64,000 nucleotides of DNA from Oreocharis arfaki (taxonomy: Eukaryota; Chordata; Aves; Passeriformes; Paramythiidae): the NCBI GenBank assembly GCA_013398015.1, contig VZRR01010739.1, forward strand, positions 1-64,000. The letters are read 5' to 3'. Under the pieces are notes generated by a model that worked only from the letters and a program-made list of their open reading frames with translations, did not search any database and was not told the DNA's origin. The translations under genes and the position numbers were made by a program. Below are positions 54,726-64,000 of the stretch, piece after piece. The stretch's first letter is position 1. Every line of letters starts with the position of its first letter.

Positions 54726-57289
54726 GCTCTGATGGGGCTGATGGGGCACGGCCAGCAGTGAGGCTCCCTAGGTGCCCATGGGTGGACATGCTGAGCCCCT
54801 TGCAGTGGCTGCCCATTGCTCTGACCCCCTGACACCCCCCCCTGTGCCCAGAGCCTGCTGTGGCAGTGGCTGCAGGGCAGCTTGGGCTGGCTGTGATGAG
54901 GGAGGGCGGGAGGAGAGAGGGAGCAGGAGACTAATGCCTTAACAAATTTGATTTCAGAGCAAACGAGCTGGCTGCTGGTGTGCGGCTCTGGTAACCTGGT
55001 TTTGTGTTGCCGGCTGCACTGGGAAGCACGGCTATTTTTAGGCTATTTTTAGGCTCTTAATGCCAGTGGAAGAAAAGAAAAAGAAGGGAAAAAAAAAAAA
55101 GAAAAAAGTATAAACCCTGCGGTAAATAACTGGGCCTGGGTGGAACTGGGGTGAGCTCTGAGGGTACATCTGGAGCTGCTCTTCCAGGCAACCCCATCTG
55201 AGGTCCGGGCAGGGGTGTCCAGGCACCCCAGGCCTCGGGTGGTGCCTCTCCCAGGGGTGGGATTGGGGCATGCCTTGGGCTGGATGAGGACAGTGGCCTG
55301 CTAGGAGGGCTCCAGTCCAGGAGGGTCAGCAGAGACTCAGGCTCAGGGATGGCCCAGAGGCTTGTCCTGCTGCGGGGACATCGTATCCTGCCCATCCTCT
55401 GCTGCCCTCCCAATCCTGATCCTCATATTCCGCAGGTGGGGTTATCCATCCCCCCCTGCTCTGCCTGCAGCTCCCTGCCCACTCCCCAGTCACTGGTAAT
55501 GCCTTCAGCTGGGGTCTGCTCCAAGCAGCTACTGAGTTCATTGCCCTCAGCTTTGGGATCAAAAAGGAAGAGAAATTTTAAGTAAATATTCCATCAATGA
55601 AAGTGTTAGCCCGGGATGGTGCAGGGATAAACCATCCTGGTGATGTCAAAGCACTGAGGACTGGTGGGAGCTGAGGTCACAGAGCGAGCAGGAGCTGGCT
55701 GGAGTTACTGTCTGTGGGAAGGAGCTCGGCTGGTGATCCCGAACATCAATGTGGAATAACCAGCTCACTTCCCCTTCACCAAGCAAACCCCTGGGGAGTT
55801 TGCAATGGGGAGACCAATTAATAGCCCAGAACTTTTTGGTGGGCCAAGCATGTGGCTGTGTCTGAAGAAGAGGCCAGACTCGTGAGCAGCATTTGAGAAT
55901 GGGCTTCCCAAGGAGTCCTCAGCTTGGCTGGAAACCTTTGGGGATGGATTTGGGGTCTCCATGAGCCCTGTGGCTGGCTGGGGCTGCAGCATGGCTGGAC
56001 ACGTGGTGTCCCCTGCTGGGACAGGGGCTGCTCTCGGCCTCTCAGGACCCTACAGGCTATTTCTATCCCTCTGGCCTTTATTCCAGTTGGATTTTGGCAG
56101 AATGAAGGGCTCAGTATGAGCCTGGGAAAAGCTGCTGGTACATGGCCTTGGGCTCGAGTAGACTCCCACTCTCAGGGGCCGGGGAGCCAAGCCAGGCAGG
56201 CGCTGCAGAAACAGACAATTTCTGATCAAATATTCAGCCTGAGCTGCCTTTGAACCTGCTGCTAATCCCTCCTTGGCCACGGCTGGGATTGCATTTCCCA
56301 AATACCAGTGCAAGGATGTATTTGCACAGCATAAACCTGACCTGTATCAATATTTTTCCCTTTACACTTTGGTCCCATTTCCCGGGTCTCAGGGTGTGAG
56401 AAGCTCACCCTATGGAGGGTTTGTCACCTGGTCTGTGGGTCCCTGCTATTGGCCAGGGGACTCCCATCCTTCCAGCTCCCCCGTGGGACCTTTGCCCTCC
56501 CCAACCTCCTCCTCTGAGCGAGAGACTTTTACAACAGCACGACCAGCGTTTTTACAGTTCTATCTCATGCTGATTTTTCCTCTCGGCCCAGGTCCATGGG
56601 ATATTGCTTCTCCTTTGCCGCTGGGCTGGGAGCCACCAGCTGCTTTCAGTGACATCAGGGACAAAGGCACTTCAGTCCTCTCTGCCCCAGTCCTGCTTGT
56701 CCGTCCCAAACCTGCTTTCACTAATTAGGAGGGGAAAATAACAGTCATTAAAACAGTTTCTTTATCAATTTCTCTCTTCTGCCCTTCTCATCTGCTGTTG
56801 CTCCATCCCATTACTTTGCTCAGTGAGGAGCCCCTTTGGGTCCCTCCTCTCTTCTCCCCTCTGACCAGCTCCTCTCCCCACAGTGGAGCCACAGGGGACA
56901 CGGGATTGTCCTGGCTTCCAAGCACCGTCACCAAAACAGAGTGGCAGCAGGGGTGGGCAGCCTGGCACAGTGGGGACAGAGCCCTCCGGGGAGCTTTGCC
57001 AAATGTGGACACTGGTGAGAACATCTGGGAAGATGGGATGGAAGGATGGCCATGCAGGGGACAAGGAAAGGATGGACGGTTGTAGTCTGAGACCCAGAAA
57101 ACCTGCCCAAGCTGGGAAGAGACAAATTCCCAACCCAGGGTCTTCTACAGTGCTCGGAGACAGCGCAGAGGGCTGGTGCTGCTGGGACCTGTCCCGGCTC
57201 CAGAGGACACCCTCCTGCATCTCTTCCCTGGAGAGGGAGGGCAGCTGCGGTGAGCAGCACTCACCCAGGAGACTGTGTCACAGAACAAT
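54726..57289. other. Intergenic sequence
   Basis: Mostly GC-mixed, with GGCTATTTTTA duplicated at 55,030-55,052, an A-rich run at 55,090-55,108, and no supported exon. Confidence 0.5.
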
Positions 57290-57480
57290 AACAATAACAG
57301 GAATAATAGAGCTGAGCTTCCCTAATCTACAGCAAATGACCGGGGACCCGGCGTGAGTTAATGAAATCTGCGGCTCAGCGAGTCCCGTCCCACGGCCGGG
57401 GTCATCCATCAGCACACGCACTGGGATTGCCCCTTTGGACAGCTGCAGTTTATTTTTAATTATTGATACTATCTCATAAT
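57290..57480. promoter_or_regulatory. AT-rich motif cluster
   Basis: AACAATAACAATAACAGGAATAATAG (repeated ACAAT SOX-like cores) and TTTATTTTTAATTATTGATACTATC. Confidence 0.35.
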
Positions 57481-57839
57481 GCCCCAGTAATTGTGTGGAA
57501 GTGAGTTTTGTGGGAACAACGAGGTCCCTGTACAAACGCTGGCAAGCCTTTGCGGGCAGCAGGGGCTCAAGGGCGCGCAGGGAAGGGAAGGCAGCGCCTG
57601 ACCCCCCGAGCCCCCAGTGACAGGGCCGGGCTGAGCCGAGAGGCAGCTGCCCATATTTCTCTCTGCAGTGTCGAGCAGGTCTTTCATGACCAGCCACTCT
57701 CCCAGCAGGCACAGATTGCCTTTGTCCCTGCTCCAGCCTGCTCTCCGCACCCTCCTGCCGCCCGCGCCGTGCCCAGGGTGCCCCCGACCTGCCGCATCCC
57801 CCCCCTCCCTCCCCGCTTCCCCAGCCAGAGGTATTTTGC

Positions 57840-57965
57840 AAACACAGATGCATTAACAAGCTGGCGAGAGCCCCCATGAATATTTCATGTTTAACATGCC
57901 CTCGTTTCCTCCCAGTTAATGGATCTCTCCCATTATGCCTCCGCCTGTCTGAGCAGGATACCTTT
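57840..57965. promoter_or_regulatory. Candidate regulatory element
   Basis: TATTTTGCAAACACAGATGCATTAACAAGC and CCATGAATATTTCATGTTTAACATGCC. The latter includes the palindrome ATGAATATTTCAT and a GTTTAACATG segment. Confidence 0.4.
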
Positions 57966-58289
57966 TCAGTGGAACATAAAAGCTGCTCCCCGGTGAGGTG
58001 GAGAGGAAACCGCTCCGCTCTGGGGTTCAACCGCCCGAGAAGCAGAGGGTCCAGCGTCCGCCCTGGTGTGCTTGGAATACTGGGCTTCCCTTACCAGCTC
58101 CTATTTCCCTCCCTCAGCCCATTTCCCCCTTTTTTTTTTCTTTTCTCACTGAATTTTGCTGGCCTGGATGTCCCAAACGCCTTTTTCACCCAGAGCTATC
58201 CGCACTGGGATGCTTCAGGCAGGGCAGAGGGTCTCGGTCAGAGCTGCTGCTGGGAAAAGCTCTGGCTTAGGGAATCAAAATGAGAAAAA

Positions 58290-58510
58290 GGAATTGATCC
58301 AGGTTTAATGAAATGTTACATTTTACTCACAGGGAAACATTTGGTTTGTCCTGAAGTGCTGGTTTTTAAAAAGTAGGATTGAAGGGTGTTTTTAAAAAGT
58401 GAAGGGTTTTGGAGAGCAAAATCAACACATTCCATTGTTGAAATGTCAAAGGGAGGTTCTTAATCTGGGAAAAAAGAAAATTTAATTTCAAGATCTCAGT
58501 GTGACTGAAA
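58290..58510. promoter_or_regulatory. AT-rich stretch
   Basis: GGTTTAATGAAATGTTACATTTTAC, a direct repeat of TTTTTAAAAAGT at 58,363 and 58,390, and AAATTTAATTTCAAG. Confidence 0.3.
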
Positions 58511-59384
58511 TGAAGGCGGAAAGGGCAGAATTGGAGCAGCTGGCCAAGGAAACCTGTACACAACAGGATCATTTCCCATGTGGAGGCTCCAGTGGCAGCT
58601 CCAGGATCCCCCGAGCCCAGGGGAGTCTCTTGGCCCTGCCCTGGCACAGTGCTCTATCCCAGAGCCCGGGATGGGAGCAGTCCTCCTGATATCCTGGGGC
58701 TGGCAGGGCTGGGATGGGCCGGCAGAGCAATCAGCTCTTCGGTTTGATACAATTGGGAATTCCACGGAGCAGGAATGAAAACAAAGTCTGGGCCAAGAGC
58801 TGCTCCTGCCAAGGCGCCCTCGCAGGCCTCTGGCTCCAATCAGGAGCTGGGGTGATGGGTTTTGATAGACCCCATAAAGTGTGCCCATGGTGGGAGGGCC
58901 ACGGACACCCTGTGCCACCACGCCGGGGCCCCCCGGCTCAGCCACAGCATCCAGCACCAGGATCCAGGAGTGCCGCGGGTGCCGAGGGCACGGCTGTGCC
59001 GGGAGCTCAGCTCCAACACTGGGAGCTGGGGACGGGGTTATGTTCTCCCATTTCACAGGCACCGAGGGATTCTCATCCTTGGATGCCATCCATGTCCCCC
59101 ATTCCCAGCCCCATTCCTGGCATCACCCATTCCCAGCTCCAAATAAGCCACTTTTCTGTATCAGGTGATCTGGAGCATCTCCTAGCTGGGAGTACGGGGG
59201 AGCCGTGGGAGGGCTGTGCCCAAAACTTCGGGTACTGGGGAGGGAAGGGCGTCCCCTGTCTCGCTCCATTGCCAGTCACCTCCTGACTCCTCTGCCAGGC
59301 TTGAGGTCCCCTCTGTGCCCCCTCTCCTCCTCCCCGGTTCCCCCCATGCCCGCTCCCTGCCTCCAGACCCTTTTTCCTTTTACA
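58511..59384. other. Intergenic sequence
   Basis: GC-rich unique sequence without recognisable gene; the repeated CATTCCCAGC near 59,100-59,135 is a minor duplication. Confidence 0.5.
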
Positions 59385-59725
59385 TGCAGGATTTTAATCT
59401 AATTTTCTCAATGCAAATCTTAACAGGGAAAAGCCTTGAAATCGAATCTCCAGAAGTCTCCTTTCACAGTTCAGAGATCTGATTAAATTGCAAGCTTGGT
59501 TAATATTTGGTGCGACGGGGGGGAGCGAGGGGTGGGAGGAGAGGGGAGCAGAGCGAGTGGATCTGTCGGAGGGGCCGGGGCCTTTTCAAATAATCTGTTT
59601 ACCCCTGCAGCTAAGGAGCCCATTAGCAAGTGTTCTCCGTTCTAATTTCCCGTCGTGCCGTGTCCCGCAGACCTCACTGTGTTTATTTGGAGAAGCAGAA
59701 CAAAATTGTTTGTATAATTAGATCT
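59385..59725. promoter_or_regulatory. Paired candidate regulatory elements
   Basis: Left part: GGATTTTAATCTAATTTTCTC and TCTGATTAAATTGCAAGC. Right part: TCAAATAATCTGTTTACCCC, GCCCATTAGCAAG, TGTTTATTTGG, GTATAATTAGATC. A GC-rich spacer with GGGGGGGAGCGAGGGG lies between them. Confidence 0.4.
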
Positions 59726-60445
59726 GCTACGAGGGCTGCCCTTGAAGGGTCCCCAGCAGGAAGCTTTCGATTGCGAAGGGCCCCCGCTGCCGTGGACCCC
59801 CAGCCCCAGCCGCCGGCACGGCCAACAACAACATCATCCCACTGGGATGGGCTCCGGGGGGCCCAGATGTGTTCCCTGCCCGCTGCCTGCCCACGGACAC
59901 ACGGCCCCGCAGTGCTCCAGCTGCGCATGGGGCTTTTCCCAGGGATGAAGCAAAGGGCTGCTCTGGCTGCCCACTGCAATCCCTGCCAGGACAGGGACAG
60001 CCCCATGGGCAGGATCAGGCTCCCACGGAACGGCCACAGCTGCCCATCTCCAGCAGCCCAGAGTCTGGCTGCTCCTTCATCACACCCAGCTTCCCACCAG
60101 CGTGGCCTCAGTCCAAAGCTGGGATGTTTTCCAGCTGTGTCAGTGTGGGGAACCTTCCTCCTTCCCCAGTCGCTTCCCCATGGCCGGGAATTCCGACAGG
60201 GCTGCCCTGCTCCCCCAAACATCCCAGAGCCAGGGATGCTCTCGCTGCCAGCTCGGACTGGGATCACCAGAAGGTGTTCCCAGCATTGCAGGGATGGCTG
60301 ACAGATCCCTCCTGCTCCTCTTGTTATCCCACCACAAGCTTGGAAGTGGTTGTTTTGGTAAGAGAAGCAGCAAGCAGCGATAGGCAAATCAGATCTGGCA
60401 GATGCAGCCCTGCAGAGCCCTTGGAGCTACTGAGGTTCCTTTATT
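59726..60445. other. Intergenic sequence
   Basis: GC-rich with open frames on both strands from composition; no family recognised. Confidence 0.5.
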
Positions 60446-60665
60446 TCAAGAGTGTTTTACTGAAAAATGATTATTTTTTGGTTTTGCTGTTGACAAAAAT
60501 TTCAGTGGGTTTTTTGGTAAATGGAAGTGCTTGAAAAACCATATTTTCAGAAAAGGTTCGGCATTTTAAAAAATGGTTAGGAAAAACATGGTCCTTAAAG
60601 ATCCCATCACTGAAAAAAATACAAAATTTCCCCCAAGAAACAACGACTTAAGTGATAAAAATGAA
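60446..60665. promoter_or_regulatory. AT-rich stretch
   Basis: AAATGATTATTTTTTGGTTTTGCTG, GCATTTTAAAAAATGG and ACTTAAGTGATAAAAATG. Weak evidence for function. Confidence 0.25.
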
Positions 60666-61194
60666 ACATCTTTTTTTCTGTGTGGAGTAGAAACCTCCCA
60701 TCTCTTTGACTCCAACAGGGACATGCAGCAGAAGGGCTCAGAGGCAGATGTAGCCCAGGGGACACTCTGCCTGTGTTTGGCGTTTAATCACCTCATCCCA
60801 GCTCTCCTGACTCCAAACACTTCCCAGATAAGCCCAACGAGCAGCACTGGGCTCAGTGTGGATGATTAATCGTGGTGCTACCACCCCTCGGATGTTCGAA
60901 CCATGTAATTTCCACTGTGAACATCCCCGTCTCGGGGTGTTCACTGCATCCCCCCCGTGCTCCCCCGGAGCCGCCGGGCTCTCGGCACACACAGCTCTGC
61001 TTCTCGGGGCTGATCCCACCAAAGAGCACGTTGCCCATGGGATCCACCATCCCCGCTCCCAGGGGTGCCCCTGGGGCAGCTGGAAGGGCTGGAGCTGCTG
61101 GGACCCCCGGAGCACGGAGCACCTCCAGGGCTCCTCTCCTGTTGAGGCTCTTCCTCTCTTGAGGTGGGTGGGAAGCAGAGCCCCCATGAGCAAC

Positions 61195-61320
61195 TTAATG
61201 GAGCAGAACTTGCCTTTAATCTATTCCCATAAATGTTTATGATCCCCTAATTATTAACATTTAATGCTGTATTAATCCATTGATGGGCTTTCATTTTTGA
61301 TTTTAATGGCTCAGCAGTTC
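61195..61320. promoter_or_regulatory. Strong candidate regulatory element
   Basis: TTTAATCTATTCCCATAAATG, CCCCTAATTATTAACATTTAATGC, GTATTAATCCATTGATGGGC, TTTTTGATTTTAATGGC. About eight ATTA/TAAT cores in 120 bases, between GC-rich flanks; the TAATCC type (OTX/PITX-like) is present. Inference from motif density only. Confidence 0.45.
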
Positions 61321-61654
61321 CTGCTCTCCCTCCTTTGCTCTTTTGTTCTTGACGGGAGGAAGAGGAGGCAGCAGGACAGAGCAGAGTGTGATGGGCATGA
61401 TGGCTTTGCCTCCTCCGCGCCTCCTCCCCCAGGAATGAGGCCCCGGGGATGCACAGCCACTCTCCTCCACAGGGAGGAGGGCTGGGAGCAAGGAGAGACC
61501 TCTCAGCCATGGCAAGGGTCCCCCTGCCCGCGACCTGCCTTGCCGAGGGGGCAAAGCACCCCCACAAATGCTGTCAAGCTTTGGGCCAAGCCGAAGACGC
61601 AGGGGGAATTGCAGAGAGGGAATCTCGGAGGCAAACCCCCGGGAGGGAGAGCAC

Positions 61655-61960
61655 ACACGGTTTAAAACGCTGTTTATTTGAAGTATCCTGCTGAAGTGCT
61701 CCCTGCGCTGGCCAGCTCACACACGTCCCCCGCGCCCCCACCCCTGCTCCGCCGGCTGAGATGTTTATTTAAGTGTCCTGAAAACTTTATCTGGAAATCA
61801 GTTCCCTTCTCTTCCCCTTGTCCGCCTTTCCACTTTCTTTTCCTCCCATTCATCACTTTGAAAAATGACCCGTTTTCTCTCCCTGGCTGGTGCCTCCTCC
61901 TCCCCGCGCTGCCCGGCCGGCAGCTCCGACAGCCCGGGCTGCCCGCTAATTAATGGGCTT
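61655..61960. promoter_or_regulatory. Candidate regulatory region
   Basis: GGTTTAAAACGCTGTTTATTTG, AGATGTTTATTTAAGTGTCC, AACTTTATCTGGAAATC and GCTAATTAATGGGC: forkhead-like TGTTTAT twice, a GATA core and TAATTA. Confidence 0.35.
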
Positions 61961-62214
61961 CTCCGGGCAGTCACAACTACATCCCAGCGAGCCGGGGCTG
62001 ACAGACGGTCCTGCTCACACGAGGACACACCACAACCCCGGCACATCGCTGCGGCAGCTGCGGGTGGCAGCGGGACTGCCCCGTGCTGCCCATCCCGTGG
62101 GACCACAGCCCTGGAGGAGGGATGGGCTCGCAGAGGACCCTGGCGTGGGTTTCTTCCAGCCGGGGTTGCAGTGCTGCTCTCGCTGAGAGTTCTCTCATCT
62201 GGCCACACTGAGAG

Positions 62215-62385
62215 AATTCACCGGGAAAAAAAATAAAAAATCAATTAACTAAACCAAACCCTGAAACAATTATTTGTCCACTTCCCAGCCTCATTTGGGA
62301 AGCATAAACCCCCACACACTTACTGCGAGCTGACGTGCGAAGGCACATGCTGACTGTGTTTTCATGACTAATTTCATCTGCACCG
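62215..62385. promoter_or_regulatory. Candidate regulatory region
   Basis: AAAATCAATTAACTAAACC, GAAACAATTATTTGTCC and TTTTCATGACTAATTTCATC. Confidence 0.35.
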
Positions 62386-63084
62386 AGAAGCCCCCTCCCC
62401 TTCACCCTTTTCCACCTCCATCTGTTCCCCACACTCGGATCTGCGACAGCAAAAACATGGAAAAACGGCAGAAAAGAGGAAGGAAAGACGGGAGAAGGCA
62501 GCAGGCTGTCACTGCACCCAGCACCACCTTCCAGGCAGGTTTTCCAAGACCTGATCAGAACATTCCATGTGGGTCTGTGTTCCCTCCCTGGTGCTGGGGG
62601 AGGATGGAGGACAGGGAGCCCCATCAGCCCTCAGTGTCCAGTTGCGTCACCCCCTTTTCTCTGCGGCTGCCCCCAAAGCAAGGAGCTGGCCTGATCCCAT
62701 CCCTGTTTCCCCACAAAGAGCCCAGGTATTAATTTCCAGAGCGCAGAACAGGCACTCTCTGGCCCAGCGCTCCCTGTGCTCCCTGCACTGATCCCAAGAG
62801 CCGTTCCCACTTCTCCACTGGCCTTCTCTTCCAGGCACTCACTGACTGTGGCATCGGCTGTAGCCACACCCCGTGGCCTGGAGCTGGGGATGGTGGTACC
62901 CGGACCTTTCATTCCCATGGTCAGGCTCCTAAATTGTATCAAGTCACAGAGGCCAAAGGAATGATTTTGCAGAGCTCTGAGGATCAGCTGTGAGTTGCTT
63001 TGGCACTTGGGAGGGTGCAGAGCTGGAGTGCTGGGGTTGGGGCTGCTGAGCACCTGCAGGGGAGAGGGGCAGAGGAATGCCCAG
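62386..63084. other. Intergenic sequence
   Basis: No gene recognised; leads into the 33-bp minisatellite. Confidence 0.5.
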
Positions 63085-63244
63085 GATAGGTGCTGGGAAT
63101 GGGGGTCAGGGGTCATGGATAGGGGCTGGGAATGGGGGTCAGGGGTCATGGATAGAGGCTGGGAATGGGGGTCAGAGGTCATGGATAGGGGCCAGGAACA
63201 GGGGTCAGGGGTCATGGATAGGGGCTGGGAACAGGGGTCAGAGA
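63085..63244. repeat. 33-bp minisatellite, nearly five copies
   Basis: Unit core GGGAATGGGGGTCAGGGGTC then ATGGATAGGGGCT; copies differ at one to three bases. It encodes MDRGWEWGSGV-like repeats in one frame, without gene support. Confidence 0.95.
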
Positions 63245-64000
63245 CCGGAGTGAGGTGGGGAACAGCCCCTGTGGCACAGCAGCACGTGGGTGTGGGCGCT
63301 GCATGCTCATGTCCCCAGTGCAAGGTGAGTTCTCCCTGCCTCTGCTCAGCAGCCCCCTGCCCATCAGCATTCCCTGCTGGAACATGGGCTCCCGCTGCTG
63401 CTCCTGGGACCTTCAGCAAACAGAGGCTGAGGCGCAGCCCTTTGGGCTCAGGGGCAGCACCAGATCTGCCAGAGATACCCCGTGTTTGCACAGGGTTTCC
63501 TTTTCCTTGATCACCCTCGGGTTTTTAACTGTGCTCTTCCTGCAGTTTTTCTTTATGTCAGCAATTAATCTGTTGTCCCTTGTGAGGAAACATGAATTTC
63601 CCTGGGAAGAAAGTCAGCCGGTTGTGTCACACGTGAACGGGGCAGGAGCACATGTGGGATGCGAGGGGCTGGTGGCAGGGAGGGTCCCCACGGATCCCCA
63701 CGAGCACAGACACTGCCCGTGGGATGGATGAGGCTGTGTGGGTTATGACTGGGAACTGTGGTGCTGTAGGTTTTTAGGGGTGCAGGACCCTGCATGGCCA
63801 CGCACCTTACAGTGCCGTTGTTTTTAGAGCTGTTTGTTAAATGGCCCCTAGAAATAGAAAAGTTTTAGGGCCTGCTGTCAGCTCCTCTCACTCCCAGCTC
63901 TGGATGCCTCGGGATGCCCTGGTTCTCCGGCTCTGACCTGCCACTGACTCCTCTACCCACCCTGTCACAGAGGGAGGGAGTGGAACAGGGCAGCAGGGGC
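63245..64000. other. Intergenic sequence to window end
   Basis: No gene recognised. GTCAGCAATTAATCTG near 63,557 is a short AT pocket; nothing else stands out. Confidence 0.5.

Noticed and set aside
62631..63491. 286-residue minus-strand frame with PDPHSQPLSMT repeats
   Set aside because: Created by the 33-bp minisatellite; flanking residues show no recognisable domain.
30803..64000. Exons of EFNB1 or another neighbour
   Set aside because: I looked for ephrin ectodomain-like and other familiar peptides in the open frames and saw none, so no gene is called.

Overview
This window looks like bird genomic DNA. It carries many CR1 retroposon 3' ends in both orientations, one degraded piece resembling an avian retrovirus LTR, short GC-rich introns and two short runs of N. 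I cannot name the species from sequence alone.

One protein-coding gene is well supported. It is STARD8 (DLC3), on the plus strand, running from about 12.1 kb to 30.8 kb. Fourteen coding exons join with consistent phases into one 3,240-nt frame (1,079 residues plus stop). The domain order is SAM, a long disordered linker with a polybasic stretch and an LD-like motif, RhoGAP and START, ending in a PDZ-ligand-like C-terminus. The first exon (12,592-12,664) is a phase-based prediction; the other thirteen are firm by homology.

Layout: 0-0.33 kb, a CR1 remnant. 0.33-0.67 kb, a CpG-rich segment with a possible splice donor. 0.67-12.1 kb, non-coding sequence with CR1 copies. 12.1-12.66 kb, a CpG-rich putative promoter and exon 1. 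12.66-21.1 kb, a large intron. 21.1-29.3 kb, the remaining exons; a GC/CpG pocket at 22.86-23.0 kb may be the promoter of a SAM-less isoform. 29.3-30.8 kb, the 3'UTR, containing a perfect AT hairpin and the AATAAA signal.

From 30.8 to 64 kb I find no gene. This stretch holds CR1 fragments, minisatellites, microsatellites and a series of AT-rich islands with TAATTA-, octamer- and GATA-like motifs. They look like conserved regulatory elements, but conservation cannot be tested here. In mammals STARD8 lies next to EFNB1 across a gene-poor interval, so the right half may be the equivalent interval; no EFNB1 exon was recognised. I found no CRISPR array, tRNA, rRNA or new multi-gene system. The most interesting points are a CR1 inserted immediately after the exon 5 splice donor, the alternative start regions, the regulatory-looking islands and an expanded CR1-tail microsatellite.
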